Positions 15,655-26,784 are shown, counted from the first letter of the stretch. The stretch: DNA of 34,737 bases from Oscillospiraceae bacterium (GCA_009779995.1 WRDW01000019.1:1-34737); one strand, 5' to 3'. Program-made: numbers and translations. Notes: generated by a model not told the origin, from the letters alone.

Positions 15655-15860
15655 TGCCTCTGCTGCCGAAAGCGGTCAGCCGCTCACGCGGAAACCACCC
15701 CGGCGCTGCGCGCCACCCCTCCACGGAGGGGAATCATCTGTGACCGTTGGTTGGCGAAAGATAGCTGGCGAAAAGAAGACAATTCCCCTCCGTGGAGGGG
15801 TGGCGCGCAGCGCCGGGGTGGTTTCCGCGGAGCGGCTGAGCGCTTTCGGAGGCAGAGGCA
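15655..15860. repeat. large palindromic element of the GGTCAGCCGCT family, copy 1
   Basis: Two arms of about 79 bases (15655-15734 and 15782-15860) are near-perfect inverted copies around a 47-base centre. The arms contain CGAAAGCGGTCAGCCGCT, CGCGGAAACCACCCC and CCCCTCCACGGAGGGG, the last itself a small palindrome. The outer part resembles the arms at 27455-27640. No gene is inside. It fills most of the non-coding stretch 15623-15947 between two convergent genes. Confidence 0.85.
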
Positions 15861-15883
15861 TCACAAACACAAGCGAAAAATCC

Positions 15884-15918
15884 AAAGCGGGCGGCTGCTC
15901 ACCACAGCCGCCCGCTTT
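15884..15918 (-). terminator. terminator of the 603-residue membrane protein gene (possibly bidirectional)
   Basis: Perfect 14-bp stem AAAGCGGGCGGCTG / CAGCCGCCCGCTTT with a seven-base loop. On the minus strand it is followed by GGATTTTT; it lies 30 bases beyond the minus-strand stop at 15948. Confidence 0.88.
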
Positions 15919-15947
15919 GCTTTATAGTTTCTATGCCAATGCCGCAA

Positions 15948-17759
15948 TTATTCCTCCGGCTCCACAGGAACCTCAACCCGCGCCTGCTTCCATACGACGG
16001 CGCTGGCCTTCTGGGGTTCCCCTGCGGGGCCTGCCGTGAAGTCGATCGTCACGGTCTGGCCCTTCTTCAGCAAGGCAAGGCCGGCGGTCTGCGCGGAGGA
16101 GATTTCGTAGAACACTTCGCTGCCAGCCAGCTGGATATAGTAGATAGAGTTACCGTTCCTCACTTCGCCCGAGATGATCTCGCTGATCGCGCCGGTGGCG
16201 GGGCTGCCGTCGGGCGGGTTATCGTTGCCGGTATTGTCCGGCGGGGGCGGCTCCATATCGGTGATGGCGAGGCCGTTATTCCGCAGGGCATCGATATAGT
16301 TGCTCCTGCACTCCGCCAGGGTTTTGCCCACAACCTTGATCCGGTTGTACTGGGCCACGTTGATCATGGAGTAGCTCTGCACCACCTTGGAGTCGTCCTT
16401 CAGGGACAGGAAGTAGGTGGGCTGGCCCGAGATGTTCACCAGCAGCGGGAAGGTGGCCTGCCACTTGTAGGCGCTCACCAGGCCCTCCGCGGCCTCCTCG
16501 GCGGAGCTCTCCATGGCGCCCTCCATCTGGTAGAAATCAGCCCGCTTAGTGCGCTGGTTCACCAGCAGGAAGCCTATGATGGAGCGGTCGCTGGTGGCGG
16601 AGGTGACGCCGGTGTACATGAACACGTCGTCGTCCTTGGCGATGTAGGCGTAGCCGTCGGTGGCCTGCTTCACGCCCCGCTGTCCCAGCAGGGAGTTCCA
16701 GAAGCCGCCGGCGTATTTGCCGTGGAAGTTGTACTGCGTGGTGAGCAGCAGGGCGCTGTAGACCCGGTCGATCCACTGCAGGTCGATCTTTTCGCCGTTC
16801 GCGTCCAGCGCGAAGCCCTGCCGCAGCTCGTCCATATTGTATTCCGCGCATTCGCCCGTCACGGCGTTCACCAGTACGATGCCGATGAGGTCCTCGCCGC
16901 CCAGCAGGCCGATGGTCTTATCCATGCGCGGGGCGATCCAGTAGGGGTTGTTGTCGTCGTCGATCTCGAAGTTGGGCGTGCCGAACATATACGTGGGGTA
17001 CTGGAAGCGCAGATGGCGCTTCAGCAGCCGGTTGAAGTGCTCGGCGTCGGTGTAGCGGATTTTTTCATCCAGGCGCACGAACTCGGATTTCTCGTTGGCC
17101 ATGTCCACGATGACGTAGCCGGGCAGGCCGTCGCGGGTGTTGGTGAGCCACTTGATGAGGTCCGCGTAGCCCAGGCCCACCACGCGCACGGGTTTGCCAT
17201 TATAGTAGATCATCGTGTTGCTCTCACTGATGGCGAACTGGGACACATAGTCCGCCAGGGAGCCCAGGGTGCGCTCGGCCACCGCCTTGGCGGAGGCCTC
17301 GTCCAGCCGCGGGATGGAGGCGAAGTTCGCCTCGTGGATGTCCTCGGCGAAGTCCGCGTCCTCGCTGACCGCCATAATCTCGCTGTAGCGCACGGCGTTG
17401 AAGAAGGGCGAGGACACCACCCAGGCCACGCCGAAGAACAGCGCCGTCACCGCCACGGCGATGAAGGGAATAATCGATTTTTCCTTCACGAAGGGCATGT
17501 ATTCCGGCTTGGTGTTGGCCTGGCTGAGCAGGAACAGGAACGCGATGAACGAGGCGAACACCAGCGCCACGTACATATAGAACTCCTGCGCCTTGAGGTT
17601 CAGCGGCGGCAGCATCACGTAGTAGGCCACCCCCGCCGTGATCACCGCGCCTATGACGCTGAGAATGACGCGCAGCCCCGCGCGCTCGGGCGGGATGACG
17701 ATGGGCTTGGGCCCCCGGCTCCTCCTGCCCCCTGCATCCACCTGGATGGGTTCCGACAT
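15948..17759 (-). CDS. Large membrane protein of unknown function with three N-terminal TM helices
   Basis: 603 residues. A Lys/Arg/Pro-rich cytoplasmic start is followed by three membrane helices (about 28-50, 60-80 and 98-118), then a large soluble, probably extracytoplasmic part of about 480 residues. This has mixed alpha/beta character (VRVVGLGYADLIKWLTNT, GLPGYVIVDMANEKSEFVRL). A Pro/Asn/Asp-rich linker (PPPPDNTGNDNPPDG) leads to a small beta-rich C-terminal module ending in Glu/Pro. I do not recognise a family. The start ATG 17759 follows GGGAGG by 8 bases; an in-frame ATG 15 bases upstream overlaps that site. Divergent from the CPBP protease gene, with overlapping promoters. Confidence 0.85.
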   Translation of the reverse strand: MSEPIQVDAGGRRSRGPKPIVIPPERAGLRVILSVIGAVITAGVAYYVMLPPLNLKAQEFYMYVALVFASFIAFLFLLSQANTKPEYMPFVKEKSIIPFIAVAVTALFFGVAWVVSSPFFNAVRYSEIMAVSEDADFAEDIHEANFASIPRLDEASAKAVAERTLGSLADYVSQFAISESNTMIYYNGKPVRVVGLGYADLIKWLTNTRDGLPGYVIVDMANEKSEFVRLDEKIRYTDAEHFNRLLKRHLRFQYPTYMFGTPNFEIDDDNNPYWIAPRMDKTIGLLGGEDLIGIVLVNAVTGECAEYNMDELRQGFALDANGEKIDLQWIDRVYSALLLTTQYNFHGKYAGGFWNSLLGQRGVKQATDGYAYIAKDDDVFMYTGVTSATSDRSIIGFLLVNQRTKRADFYQMEGAMESSAEEAAEGLVSAYKWQATFPLLVNISGQPTYFLSLKDDSKVVQSYSMINVAQYNRIKVVGKTLAECRSNYIDALRNNGLAITDMEPPPPDNTGNDNPPDGSPATGAISEIISGEVRNGNSIYYIQLAGSEVFYEISSAQTAGLALLKKGQTVTIDFTAGPAGEPQKASAVVWKQARVEVPVEPEE

Positions 17760-17807
17760 GGCTTTTCCTCCCAAAAAATAAAATTTTGTTCTTTTCCCCT
17801 ACAATGC

Positions 17808-17837
17808 TTGCACGATTGCGGAAGAGTGTTGTATAAT
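17808..17837 (+). promoter_or_regulatory. promoter of the CPBP protease gene
   Basis: TTGCAC (17808-17813), 18-base spacer, TATAAT (17832-17837). Its -10 shares two bases with the -10 of the divergent promoter. Confidence 0.7.
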
Positions 17838-17864
17838 CATAACATACCCGCGAATAAAATACAA
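17836..17864 (-). promoter_or_regulatory. promoter of the 603-residue membrane protein gene
   Basis: On the minus strand TTGTAT (17864-17859), 17-base spacer, TATGAT (17841-17836). Polymerase cannot occupy this and the plus-strand promoter at the same time. Confidence 0.6.
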
Positions 17865-17889
17865 GTAAAATATTTGTGAAGGGGCTTAT

Positions 17890-18783
17890 ATGGAAAAACG
17901 CGCCCTGCGTGCCCTATCCGCCAGGGTGGGCTGCGCCCTGCTGGTCGTCTGCGCTTTACAGCTAGGGCTGTCCTTCGCGGCGGCGCGGCTGTGGGGGGCC
18001 ATGGACGAAAGCCTGTGGTTCGTCCTCGTCACCGCCCTGAGCGGGCTGACGCTGTTGGCCGGGGCCCTGGCCGGGCGCAAATTGCTGGGTACAGAGACGC
18101 GCGGCAACGCATCTCCCGCCCGAAACCGCGCGTCCCTGCCGGAATGCCTGCCGCTCCTGCCCGCCGGGGCGGCGCTGTGCATGGCCGGGAATGCCGTGGG
18201 GGCCCTCGTGGAGAACGTCGCCGGGCGGGCCGGGGTCGAATTCCATGGGGGGGTGGAGCCGCCGCGGTCGCAGAGCCTGCCGCTGTTCCTGCTCACTCTG
18301 CTGGCGGTGAGCGTTTTGCCCGCCGTAGCCGAGGAGTGGCTGCTGCGCGGGGTGATCCTCCCGCCGCTGCGCCGCTTCGGCGACGGCTTCGCGGTGACGT
18401 GCACGGCGGCGCTGTTCGCCCTGCTGCACCAGAACATGGAGCAGGCCCCCATGGCCTTCGTGGCCGGGCTGGCGCTGGGCTGGGTATACATCCGCAGCGG
18501 GCGTTTGATCGTGCCCGTGGCCGTGCACTTATGGAACAACGCGGCGGCCACCCTGCTCTCCGTCCTGCCGGAGGGCGCGGCGAGCCTGTACGCGCTTGCG
18601 CTTGCAATTTTGGGTGTTTTGTGCCTGTTTATGCTTTGCCTGCGCCGCCGGGAGCCTCGCCGGGTCATCTGCGAGATGCCAGCGTATCGGCGCGCGTCAT
18701 ATTTTTTCTTCGGGAGCCTCGCCATGGCGCTGGCGCTGGGATATTTTGTTGTTGTGATCGCGATGAATACGGCGGCGGGGTGA
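17890..18783 (+). CDS. CPBP-family intramembrane glutamic endopeptidase (CAAX/Abi)
   Basis: 297 residues, hydrophobic, with about eight membrane segments. The Abi signature is complete: E148-E149-WLL-R153 (EEWLLRG), FALLHQN with His180, and VHLWNN with His213 and Asn217. These membrane proteases process prenylated proteins in eukaryotes; in Firmicutes they serve in bacteriocin self-immunity and maturation, among others. No bacteriocin gene is adjacent, so the substrate is unknown. ATG 17890, ribosome-binding site GAAGGGG. Monocistronic between a divergent promoter and the pyr operon promoter. Confidence 0.92.
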   Translation: MEKRALRALSARVGCALLVVCALQLGLSFAAARLWGAMDESLWFVLVTALSGLTLLAGALAGRKLLGTETRGNASPARNRASLPECLPLLPAGAALCMAGNAVGALVENVAGRAGVEFHGGVEPPRSQSLPLFLLTLLAVSVLPAVAEEWLLRGVILPPLRRFGDGFAVTCTAALFALLHQNMEQAPMAFVAGLALGWVYIRSGRLIVPVAVHLWNNAAATLLSVLPEGAASLYALALAILGVLCLFMLCLRRREPRRVICEMPAYRRASYFFFGSLAMALALGYFVVVIAMNTAAG

Positions 18784-18820
18784 AAATTCACCCACAAAAA
18801 CTTCACGCAAAAAATTTTCT

Positions 18821-18849
18821 TTGACATTTCGCCGCCCCTGTGCTATAAT
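18821..18849 (+). promoter_or_regulatory. sigma-A promoter of the pyrimidine operon
   Basis: TTGACA (18821-18826), 17-base spacer, TATAAT (18844-18849), both consensus. The start near 18856 leaves a leader of about 20 bases, too short for a PyrR attenuator before pyrC. Confidence 0.9.
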
Positions 18850-18876
18850 CGTTGGAAGGACGGGAGGGAGGCCTCA

Positions 18877-19910
18877 ATGTTCGAGCGACGTGATAAATAT
18901 ACAATATTGCCGGGCTTCGTGGATTTGCATGTGCATTTCCGGGAGCCCGGTTTTTCTTCGAAGGAGACCGTGGCCTCCGGCAGCCGCGCGGCGCGGCGTG
19001 GGGGCTATATCGCCGTGTGCGCCATGCCGAACCTCAACCCCCCGCCTGACACCCTTGCGCATTTACAGGTCGAGTTGGGCATCATCGCCCGCAACGCCGA
19101 AATTCCCGTGTTCCCCGTGGGCTGCATCACCGTGGGGCAGAAGGGGGAGGGGACCCTTGGCGAGATGGAGCGCCTGGCGCCCCACGTGTGCGGCTTCTCG
19201 GACGACGGCCTGGGCATACAGGACGGCGTCCTCATGCGCGAGGCCATGGAGCGGGCGAAAGCCTGCGGCAAGCCCATTCTCTCCCACTGCGAGGACACGC
19301 GCCTGGGGGATTCCCCGGCCAGCGAGTACGTTCCCCTGGCGCGCGACCTGGCGCTCGCCCGGGAGACCGGCTGCCACTATCACATATGCCATGTGTCCAC
19401 GAAAGAGAGCGTGGAGCTCATTCGCCGGGCAAAGCGCGATGGCATATCAGTCACATGCGAGACCGCGCCGCACTACCTGCTTTTAACAAATGAAGATGTA
19501 CAGGACGACGGCCGCTTCAAGATGAACCCGCCGCTGCGCACGGAAGAAGATAGACAAGCCCTGCTGGCGGGCCTGCTCGACGGCACGATAGACTGCATAG
19601 CCACCGACCACGCGCCCCACACCAGGGAAGAAAAATCACTGGGCTTTGCGGGCAGCGCGAACGGCATCGTGGGCCTGGAGACGGCCTTCCCGGTGCTGTA
19701 CACGAAGCTTGTTCTGCCGGGGATTATAACGCTGGAAAAGCTCGCGGGGGTCATGGCCGACAACCCCAGAAGGCTGCTGGAAAGCTGGACAGGCCATAAA
19801 ATCGAGGGCACATGCGCGTGGGATTTGGAGAAAAAATACGTGATTGACCCGGAAAAATTCTTGAGCATGGGGAAATCAAGCCCATTTACTGGCTGGGAGG
19901 TGTACGGCAG

Positions 19911-19920
<10 letters not shown>
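18877..19920 (+). CDS. pyrC: Dihydroorotase, short form
   Basis: Cyclises carbamoyl-aspartate to dihydroorotate. 347 residues. The metal site is complete: DLHVHFREPG (HxH), LSHCED, CHVST and CIATDHAPHT; MNPPLR is the substrate loop. The protein starts almost at the first metal motif and lacks the ~45-residue N-terminal beta domain of the usual 420-residue class I enzymes; the C-terminal part is also short. The start is fixed by the promoter 28 bases upstream and GGGAGG before ATG 18877, so this is not a mis-called start. First gene of the operon; its end overlaps pyrK by 10 bases. Confidence 0.93.
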
Positions 19921-22257
<2,337 letters not shown>

Positions 22258-22261
22258 GATC

Positions 22262-22909
22262 ATGACCAACCTATCCCGCCAGATCGCCGCCGATCTATTG
22301 CAAATCCAGGCCGTTTTCCTGCGGCCCGAGGAGCCCTTCACCTGGGCCAGCGGCATACAGTCGCCGATTTACTGCGACAATCGGGTGACCTATGCCGAGC
22401 CTGAAGTACGCAGACGCATCGCCGAGGGCTATGTGCAGGTCATCCGGGAGAAATACCCCGCCTGCGAGGCCGTCATCGGGACGAGCACCTCGGGGATAGG
22501 CTACGCGGCGCTGGCCGCCTGGCTGATGGAGCTCCCCACGGGCTATGTGCGCGGCGGCGCGAAGTCCCACGGCCGGGGCAACAAGATCGAGGGCAGGGTG
22601 ACGCCCGGCCAGAAGGTCGTCGTCGTGGAGGATACGATCTCCACAGGCGGCAGCGTGATTGAAGTCGTGGAGATTTTGCGGGAGGCCGGGGCGGACGTCC
22701 TGGGCATCGTGAGCATCTTTACATACGAGATGCAAAAAGGCAAAGACAGGCTCGCCGAAGCGCAAATCGAGAACACCAGCCTGACGGATTTCGGCGCGCT
22801 GGTGGAGGTCGCGGCGCAGACGGGATACCTTGACCCGAAAGCGATTGCGGCCCTCAAGGCCTTCCGGGACAACCCGGGCGACGCGGGCTGGCTGGGGATG
22901 CTGGGGTGA
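22262..22909 (+). CDS. pyrE: Orotate phosphoribosyltransferase
   Basis: Joins orotate to PRPP to give OMP. 215 residues, type I phosphoribosyltransferase: PRPP-binding VVVVEDTISTGGS, catalytic loop with KSHGRGNKIEG, and the N-terminal hood FTWASGIQSPIYCDNR. ATG 22262 has AGGAGGA upstream. It ends before a palindromic repeat that separates it from pyrB. Confidence 0.96.
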   Translation: MTNLSRQIAADLLQIQAVFLRPEEPFTWASGIQSPIYCDNRVTYAEPEVRRRIAEGYVQVIREKYPACEAVIGTSTSGIGYAALAAWLMELPTGYVRGGAKSHGRGNKIEGRVTPGQKVVVVEDTISTGGSVIEVVEILREAGADVLGIVSIFTYEMQKGKDRLAEAQIENTSLTDFGALVEVAAQTGYLDPKAIAALKAFRDNPGDAGWLGMLG

Positions 22910-22948
22910 CTCATCCCCTGCGCAAATGCCGGTTCGCGGCAACGCAGC

Positions 22949-23049
22949 CATGTAGGGGACGGCCTCCCGGACGTCCCTGGGCGTTAAGGACAAGCCTTGT
23001 TTTCATGGGCCGGGGACGTCCGGGAGTGTCCGAGGCCGTCCCCTACATG
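22949..23049. repeat. TAGGGG palindromic repeat, copy 3
   Basis: 101 bp with inverted ends CATGTAGGGGACGGCC / GGCCGTCCCCTACATG; the pairing continues inward with CCGGACGTCC after a short bulge. It lies between pyrE and pyrB. The rest of the gap to 23182 has a GGGTGGC/GCCACCC hairpin (about 23071-23092) followed by A/T runs, possibly a weak terminator or attenuator. Confidence 0.8.
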
Positions 23050-23182
23050 GTGCGCATCACGAAAAAAGGGCGGGTGGCCGTGGGCCGCCACCCTTACAAG
23101 CGGCGCGAAAAAAATTTTTTTAATTTTTTTCCAAAATAGGTGAGGATTTTTTCGTTCTCGTGCGACTAAAGGAGGAATGCAC

Positions 23183-24094
23183 ATGCGGCATCTGATCGAA
23201 ATCCAGGATTTATCCCCCGCAGAGATCGCCATTTTGCTCCAATTGGCCGACGAAATCATCGCCAGGCCGGCGGATTTCCGGGACAGCGCGGCGCGCAAAA
23301 AGCTGGCCACGCTCTTCTACGAGCCCAGCACCCGCACGCGCCTGAGCTTCGAGGCGGCCATGCTGGACCTCGGCGGCCACGTGCTGGGCTTCGCCGACCA
23401 GGGCAGCAGTTCGGCCTCCAAGGGGGAGAGCGTGGCGGATACCATCCGCATGGTGCAGTGCTACGCCGACATCATCGCCATGCGCCACCCCAAGGAGGGC
23501 GCGCCCGTCGTGGCCGCGCGCCACGCCTCGGTGCCGGTGATCAACGCCGGGGACGGCGGGCACAACCACCCCACGCAGACCCTCACGGACCTGACCACCA
23601 TCCACCGGGAATTCGGGCACCTTGACAACTTAACCATAGGACTTTGCGGCGACCTGAAATTCGGCCGCACGGTGCACAGCCTGGCGGCGGCCATGTGCCG
23701 CTATCCCGGCACCCACTTCGTGCTCATCTCCCCGAAGGAGCTCTGCCCCCCGGACTACGTGACCGACATGATCTGCCAATCCGGCCGCAGCTACGAGCAG
23801 GTGCGCGCCATGGAGGAGGTCATCCCGGAGCTCGACGTGCTCTACATGACCCGCGTGCAGCGCGAGCGCTTCTTCAACGAAGCCGACTACGTGCGCCTGA
23901 AGGACAGCTTCATCCTGGATGTGCCGAAGCTGGCCGCGGCGAAAAAAGAGATGATCGTGATGCACCCCCTGCCGCGCGTGAACGAGATCAGCGTGACGGT
24001 GGACGCCGACCCCCACGCCCGGTACTTCCAGCAGGCGCTGTACGGGAAGTTCATACGCATGGCGCTGATACTGTGGCTGCTGGAGGGGGCGTAG
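23183..24094 (+). CDS. pyrB: Aspartate carbamoyltransferase catalytic subunit
   Basis: Condenses carbamoyl phosphate with aspartate. 303 residues. Carbamoyl-phosphate site [13 protein letters not shown], the SSSASKGES loop reaching the neighbouring subunit, [18 protein letters not shown] and the 240s-loop element [12 protein letters not shown] 23183 has GGAGG 7 bases upstream; ATG 23177 lies too close to it. The enzyme is of the type paired with regulatory PyrI, which is encoded downstream but separated from pyrB by a repeat and an unrelated gene. Confidence 0.96.
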   Translation: MRHLIEIQDLSPAEIAILLQLADEIIARPADFRDSAARKKLATLFYEPSTRTRLSFEAAMLDLGGHVLGFADQGSSSASKGESVADTIRMVQCYADIIAMRHPKEGAPVVAARHASVPVINAGDGGHNHPTQTLTDLTTIHREFGHLDNLTIGLCGDLKFGRTVHSLAAAMCRYPGTHFVLISPKELCPPDYVTDMICQSGRSYEQVRAMEEVIPELDVLYMTRVQRERFFNEADYVRLKDSFILDVPKLAAAKKEMIVMHPLPRVNEISVTVDADPHARYFQQALYGKFIRMALILWLLEGA

Positions 24095-24105
24095 GTCCAG
24101 GAAGG

Positions 24106-24234
24106 CTGTAGGGGCGGCATTCTTGCCGCCCGTGCACAAAACCCTGCCCGTGCACAAAACCCGCCCGTGCACAAAACCCGCCCGCAATGCCGGTATCGCC
24201 GAGAATCCGGGTGGCAAGAATGCCACCCCTACAG
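24106..24234. repeat. TAGGGG element, copy 4, with internal tandem repeat
   Basis: 129 bp. The 26-base ends are inverted copies: CTGTAGGGGCGGCATTCTTG at the left and its near-complement CAAGAATGCCACCCCTACAG at the right. Inside are three 17-18-base tandem units, each containing CCCGTGCACAAAACC. It lies between pyrB and the inserted ORF. Confidence 0.85.
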
Positions 24235-24266
24235 ACACTGCTATAACATCATAAGGAGGCCCACCA

Positions 24267-24767
24267 ATGAAAATTCTCGCAACAATCCTGGCGTTCCTGC
24301 AACTCCTCTTCCCCTTCGCCACAATAGGCTTCAAACAGGAAAACGCCTATATTACGGTTTTCAAGGCGCTTGCGTCAGCGCTTGAGTTCCAGAATCTCGA
24401 GTATCTCGCGGTTGATTTAAGCGGCGTAGAGTTGGATGACACGACGAAACTGGAAAAAGTAATTCAGGCCTATTGCGATGAGCACGAGATTACGCTGCTG
24501 CCCTATGACTTCGATTGGCTGGTCGAAGAGGGATACATCGAGGTTGAGACCAGAACCGATGATGGCGAACCATATGAATATTGGCACTTTCCAGACGGGA
24601 TGATGTTGGGATTCTATGTGCGTGAGTGGGGGTCAAGAACAGTGCGTTCCATAGGCACGAGAAGTATGTCCAACAACGCATCTGGGACTGATTATCTCTA
24701 TGCAGTGCAACGCAACCTGGGAGTGTGGATAATTATCGAAAGATATGACTTGACGTGGCATGACTGA
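24267..24767 (+). CDS. Hypothetical protein inserted between pyrB and pyrI
   Basis: 166 residues. The N-terminus MKILATILAFLQLLFPFATI is hydrophobic (membrane anchor or signal). The remainder is acidic and aromatic-rich (LPYDFDWLVEEGYIEVE, EPYEYWHFPDGMMLGFYV, VWIIIERYDLTW) and probably beta-rich. I do not recognise a family. ATG 24267 has AAGGAGG upstream. It is visibly more AT-rich than the flanking pyr genes and follows a repeat element, so recent insertion is likely. Nothing suggests a role in pyrimidine synthesis. Confidence 0.7.
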   Translation: MKILATILAFLQLLFPFATIGFKQENAYITVFKALASALEFQNLEYLAVDLSGVELDDTTKLEKVIQAYCDEHEITLLPYDFDWLVEEGYIEVETRTDDGEPYEYWHFPDGMMLGFYVREWGSRTVRSIGTRSMSNNASGTDYLYAVQRNLGVWIIIERYDLTWHD

Positions 24768-24781
24768 GAAAGGGTAAATCA

Positions 24782-25204
24782 ATGAACATCGACAGCATCA
24801 CCAACGGCCTTGTGCTCGACCATATCCAGGCCGGGCGGGCCATGCAGATTTATGCCGCGCTGCGGCTGGATGAGCTCGACTGCGTCGTGGCCGTCATCAA
24901 AAACGTGAAAAGCCGTAAGATGGGAAAGAAGGACCTCATCAAGATCGACGAGATGATCGGCCTGGACCTCGACGCCCTGGGCTTCATCGACCAGAACATC
25001 ACCATCAACGTGATCCGGGAAGGCGTGCGGGTGGAAAAAAAGCAGCTGCGGCTGCCCGAGAAGCTGGTAAATGTGCTGCGCTGCAAGAACCCCCGGTGCA
25101 TCACCACCACGGAGCAGGAGGTGGACCAGGTGTTCCGCCTTGTGCGTGAAACGCCCCCATTGTACCGCTGCGCCTACTGCGAGACCGCCTGCCAGAATTT
25201 GTGA
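24782..25204 (+). CDS. pyrI: Aspartate carbamoyltransferase regulatory subunit
   Basis: Binds nucleotide effectors and assembles with PyrB trimers. 140 residues. N-terminal allosteric domain (GLVLDHIQAGRAMQIY), then the zinc domain with four Cys: CKNPRC and CAYCETAC. INVIREGVRVEKKQLRLPE is the usual linker. ATG 24782 with AAAGGG upstream. It ends one base before the next promoter. Confidence 0.95.
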   Translation: MNIDSITNGLVLDHIQAGRAMQIYAALRLDELDCVVAVIKNVKSRKMGKKDLIKIDEMIGLDLDALGFIDQNITINVIREGVRVEKKQLRLPEKLVNVLRCKNPRCITTTEQEVDQVFRLVRETPPLYRCAYCETACQNL

Positions 25205-25233
25205 TTGACACGACCCCTTGGCTCTGCTATAAT
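25205..25233 (+). promoter_or_regulatory. sigma-A promoter of the DUF4474 lipoprotein gene
   Basis: TTGACA (25205-25210), 17-base spacer, TATAAT (25228-25233), beginning right after the pyrI stop. Leader of about 90 bases. Confidence 0.88.
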
Positions 25234-25330
25234 AATGCTAAGTTTGCAATGGGAATTCCCTGGATTTTTACAATTTGCTGCGGGAAACCCCTCGCTATTT
25301 TAGAAACAACTTGTGAAAGGATGAACGACT

Positions 25331-26665
25331 ATGAAACGAACGATAGCCCTGGCGCTGTGCGCCATACTCCTGGCGGGCGCGATGGCCGCCTGTAAAAAGA
25401 ACGAGGATGAATTTGTTCCCAACGTCTACACCACCGACGGCGGCGGCGTCCCGGCGGCGGTGAACATCCCCAGGGACTGGGTCGCCTTCGGGAGCATCGA
25501 CGGCGACAACAACGTGACGGTGAAAACCCTCACCTGCCTGCGCGCCGCCTCGGGCGAATCCGTCTGGGTGGACCCCAACAGCCGGGCGGTCGCCAACATC
25601 AGCGACCTGGACGGCACCGTAGCCAGCATCACCGTGGACGGCCGCTCCATCTCCGTGATGATCGAAGAGAGGCCCGACGCGCGCGTGCTCTACGCCGCCC
25701 TGGGCGACCCCGGCACGGATGCGACCACCACCATTGATCTCGGCGACCTCACCACCCTGCCCACCGCGGGCGCGCCGGGCCAGAGCGGCACGAACAAGCC
25801 CCCAAGCACCACCAAGCCCCTTGGCACGGCCGTGCAGATCCAGACCACGAAGAAGCCCGTGACCACCACCGACCGCTTCCAGGAAGAAAAAGACCGCATC
25901 ATCAACAGCGACATGTCCTCCAAGGAGAAAGCGCAGGCCCTGAAGCTGCTCAGCTATATGCTCGACGAGAACGGCGTGTTCTACGTGGAGCACGAGCCCT
26001 GGCAGAAGCAGTTCGGCTTCAACCAGATTTACGACCTGGCCTCCCCCCTCATCCAGCTGGTCTACGGCACGATCCGCATCAAGTTCCGCTACGGCTACGT
26101 GTACAAGCTCTACCCCGCCGACCACCCGCAGAAGGGCCAGGTCATGTACGACATCACCGGCAACCCCATCTACGAGACCGGCGCGGACGGCAAGCCCATC
26201 CCCAAGGACTGGATGATCCAGTGCTGGAAGGGCCGCTACGGCCTGGTGATGCTCGGCGCGGAGTTCGGCGTCTACACCAAGCCCAGCACCCAGACGGCCG
26301 AGCACTACTACTGCGCCGTGGCCGAGGAGGAGCTGGTGATGGCCATGGACGTCTACCAGCAGAACTTCAAAACGGGCACGAAGAAGCACCTGTTCACCCG
26401 CGGGCCGGAATCCGCCTGGTGGCTCACCGGCTTCGTGCAGGGCACCTTCCACGAGTTCAACCGCAAGGACGAGATCATCGCCGTGGTGAACATGACCTTC
26501 CCCTCCGAGGAGATGATGCGCCTGTTCTACAACGGCATGAAGGCCGCGGGCTTCCGCGACGGCTCCCCCGGGCGCGACAGCCCGGAGACCATCACCACCA
26601 ACGGGAACAGCTGCAAATTCTGCTGGCAGTTCATCGACCAGGACGCGAACATCTCGAAGAATTAG
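25331..26665 (+). CDS. Secreted lipoprotein with DUF4474 domain
   Basis: 444 residues. Lipoprotein signal peptide with lipobox ending MAAC (Cys about 21). A beta-rich domain (about 40-130) is followed by a Thr/Pro-rich linker (about 145-185: TTKPLG, TTKKPVTTTDR) and a C-terminal domain matching DUF4474 from memory: EPWQKQFGFNQIYDLASPL, DWMIQCWKGRYGLVMLGAE with GVY, then YYCAVAEEELVMAMDVYQ and WWLTGF. Function of DUF4474 is unknown; the aromatic pockets suggest ligand or glycan binding, which is only inference. ATG 25331 has GAAAGGA upstream. Anchored on the outer face of the membrane. Confidence 0.82.
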   Translation: MKRTIALALCAILLAGAMAACKKNEDEFVPNVYTTDGGGVPAAVNIPRDWVAFGSIDGDNNVTVKTLTCLRAASGESVWVDPNSRAVANISDLDGTVASITVDGRSISVMIEERPDARVLYAALGDPGTDATTTIDLGDLTTLPTAGAPGQSGTNKPPSTTKPLGTAVQIQTTKKPVTTTDRFQEEKDRIINSDMSSKEKAQALKLLSYMLDENGVFYVEHEPWQKQFGFNQIYDLASPLIQLVYGTIRIKFRYGYVYKLYPADHPQKGQVMYDITGNPIYETGADGKPIPKDWMIQCWKGRYGLVMLGAEFGVYTKPSTQTAEHYYCAVAEEELVMAMDVYQQNFKTGTKKHLFTRGPESAWWLTGFVQGTFHEFNRKDEIIAVVNMTFPSEEMMRLFYNGMKAAGFRDGSPGRDSPETITTNGNSCKFCWQFIDQDANISKN

Positions 26666-26755
26666 TGCAAAATCCCCGAAAAAACCGGGAAAAGCGCCCC
26701 GATATGGGAAAACCCGCCAAAGCCGCGCGAAATCGCAAAAAACACAAAAATATGC

Positions 26756-26784
26756 TTGACAAGCCGGCAAATCAGTGGTATCAT
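26756..26784 (+). promoter_or_regulatory. promoter of the small surface protein gene
   Basis: TTGACA (26756-26761), 17-base spacer, TATCAT (26779-26784). Start near 26791, leader of about 60 bases. Confidence 0.8.

Noticed and set aside
15933-17879. 648-residue open frame on the plus strand
   Set aside because: It is the mirror of the 603-residue minus-strand membrane protein, which has a ribosome-binding site, membrane helices and a terminator. The plus-strand product is His/Val/Gly-rich without domains.
24130-24180. Short tandem repeats taken as a CRISPR array
   Set aside because: Units are directly adjacent with no spacers and lie inside an inverted-repeat element; no cas genes are present.
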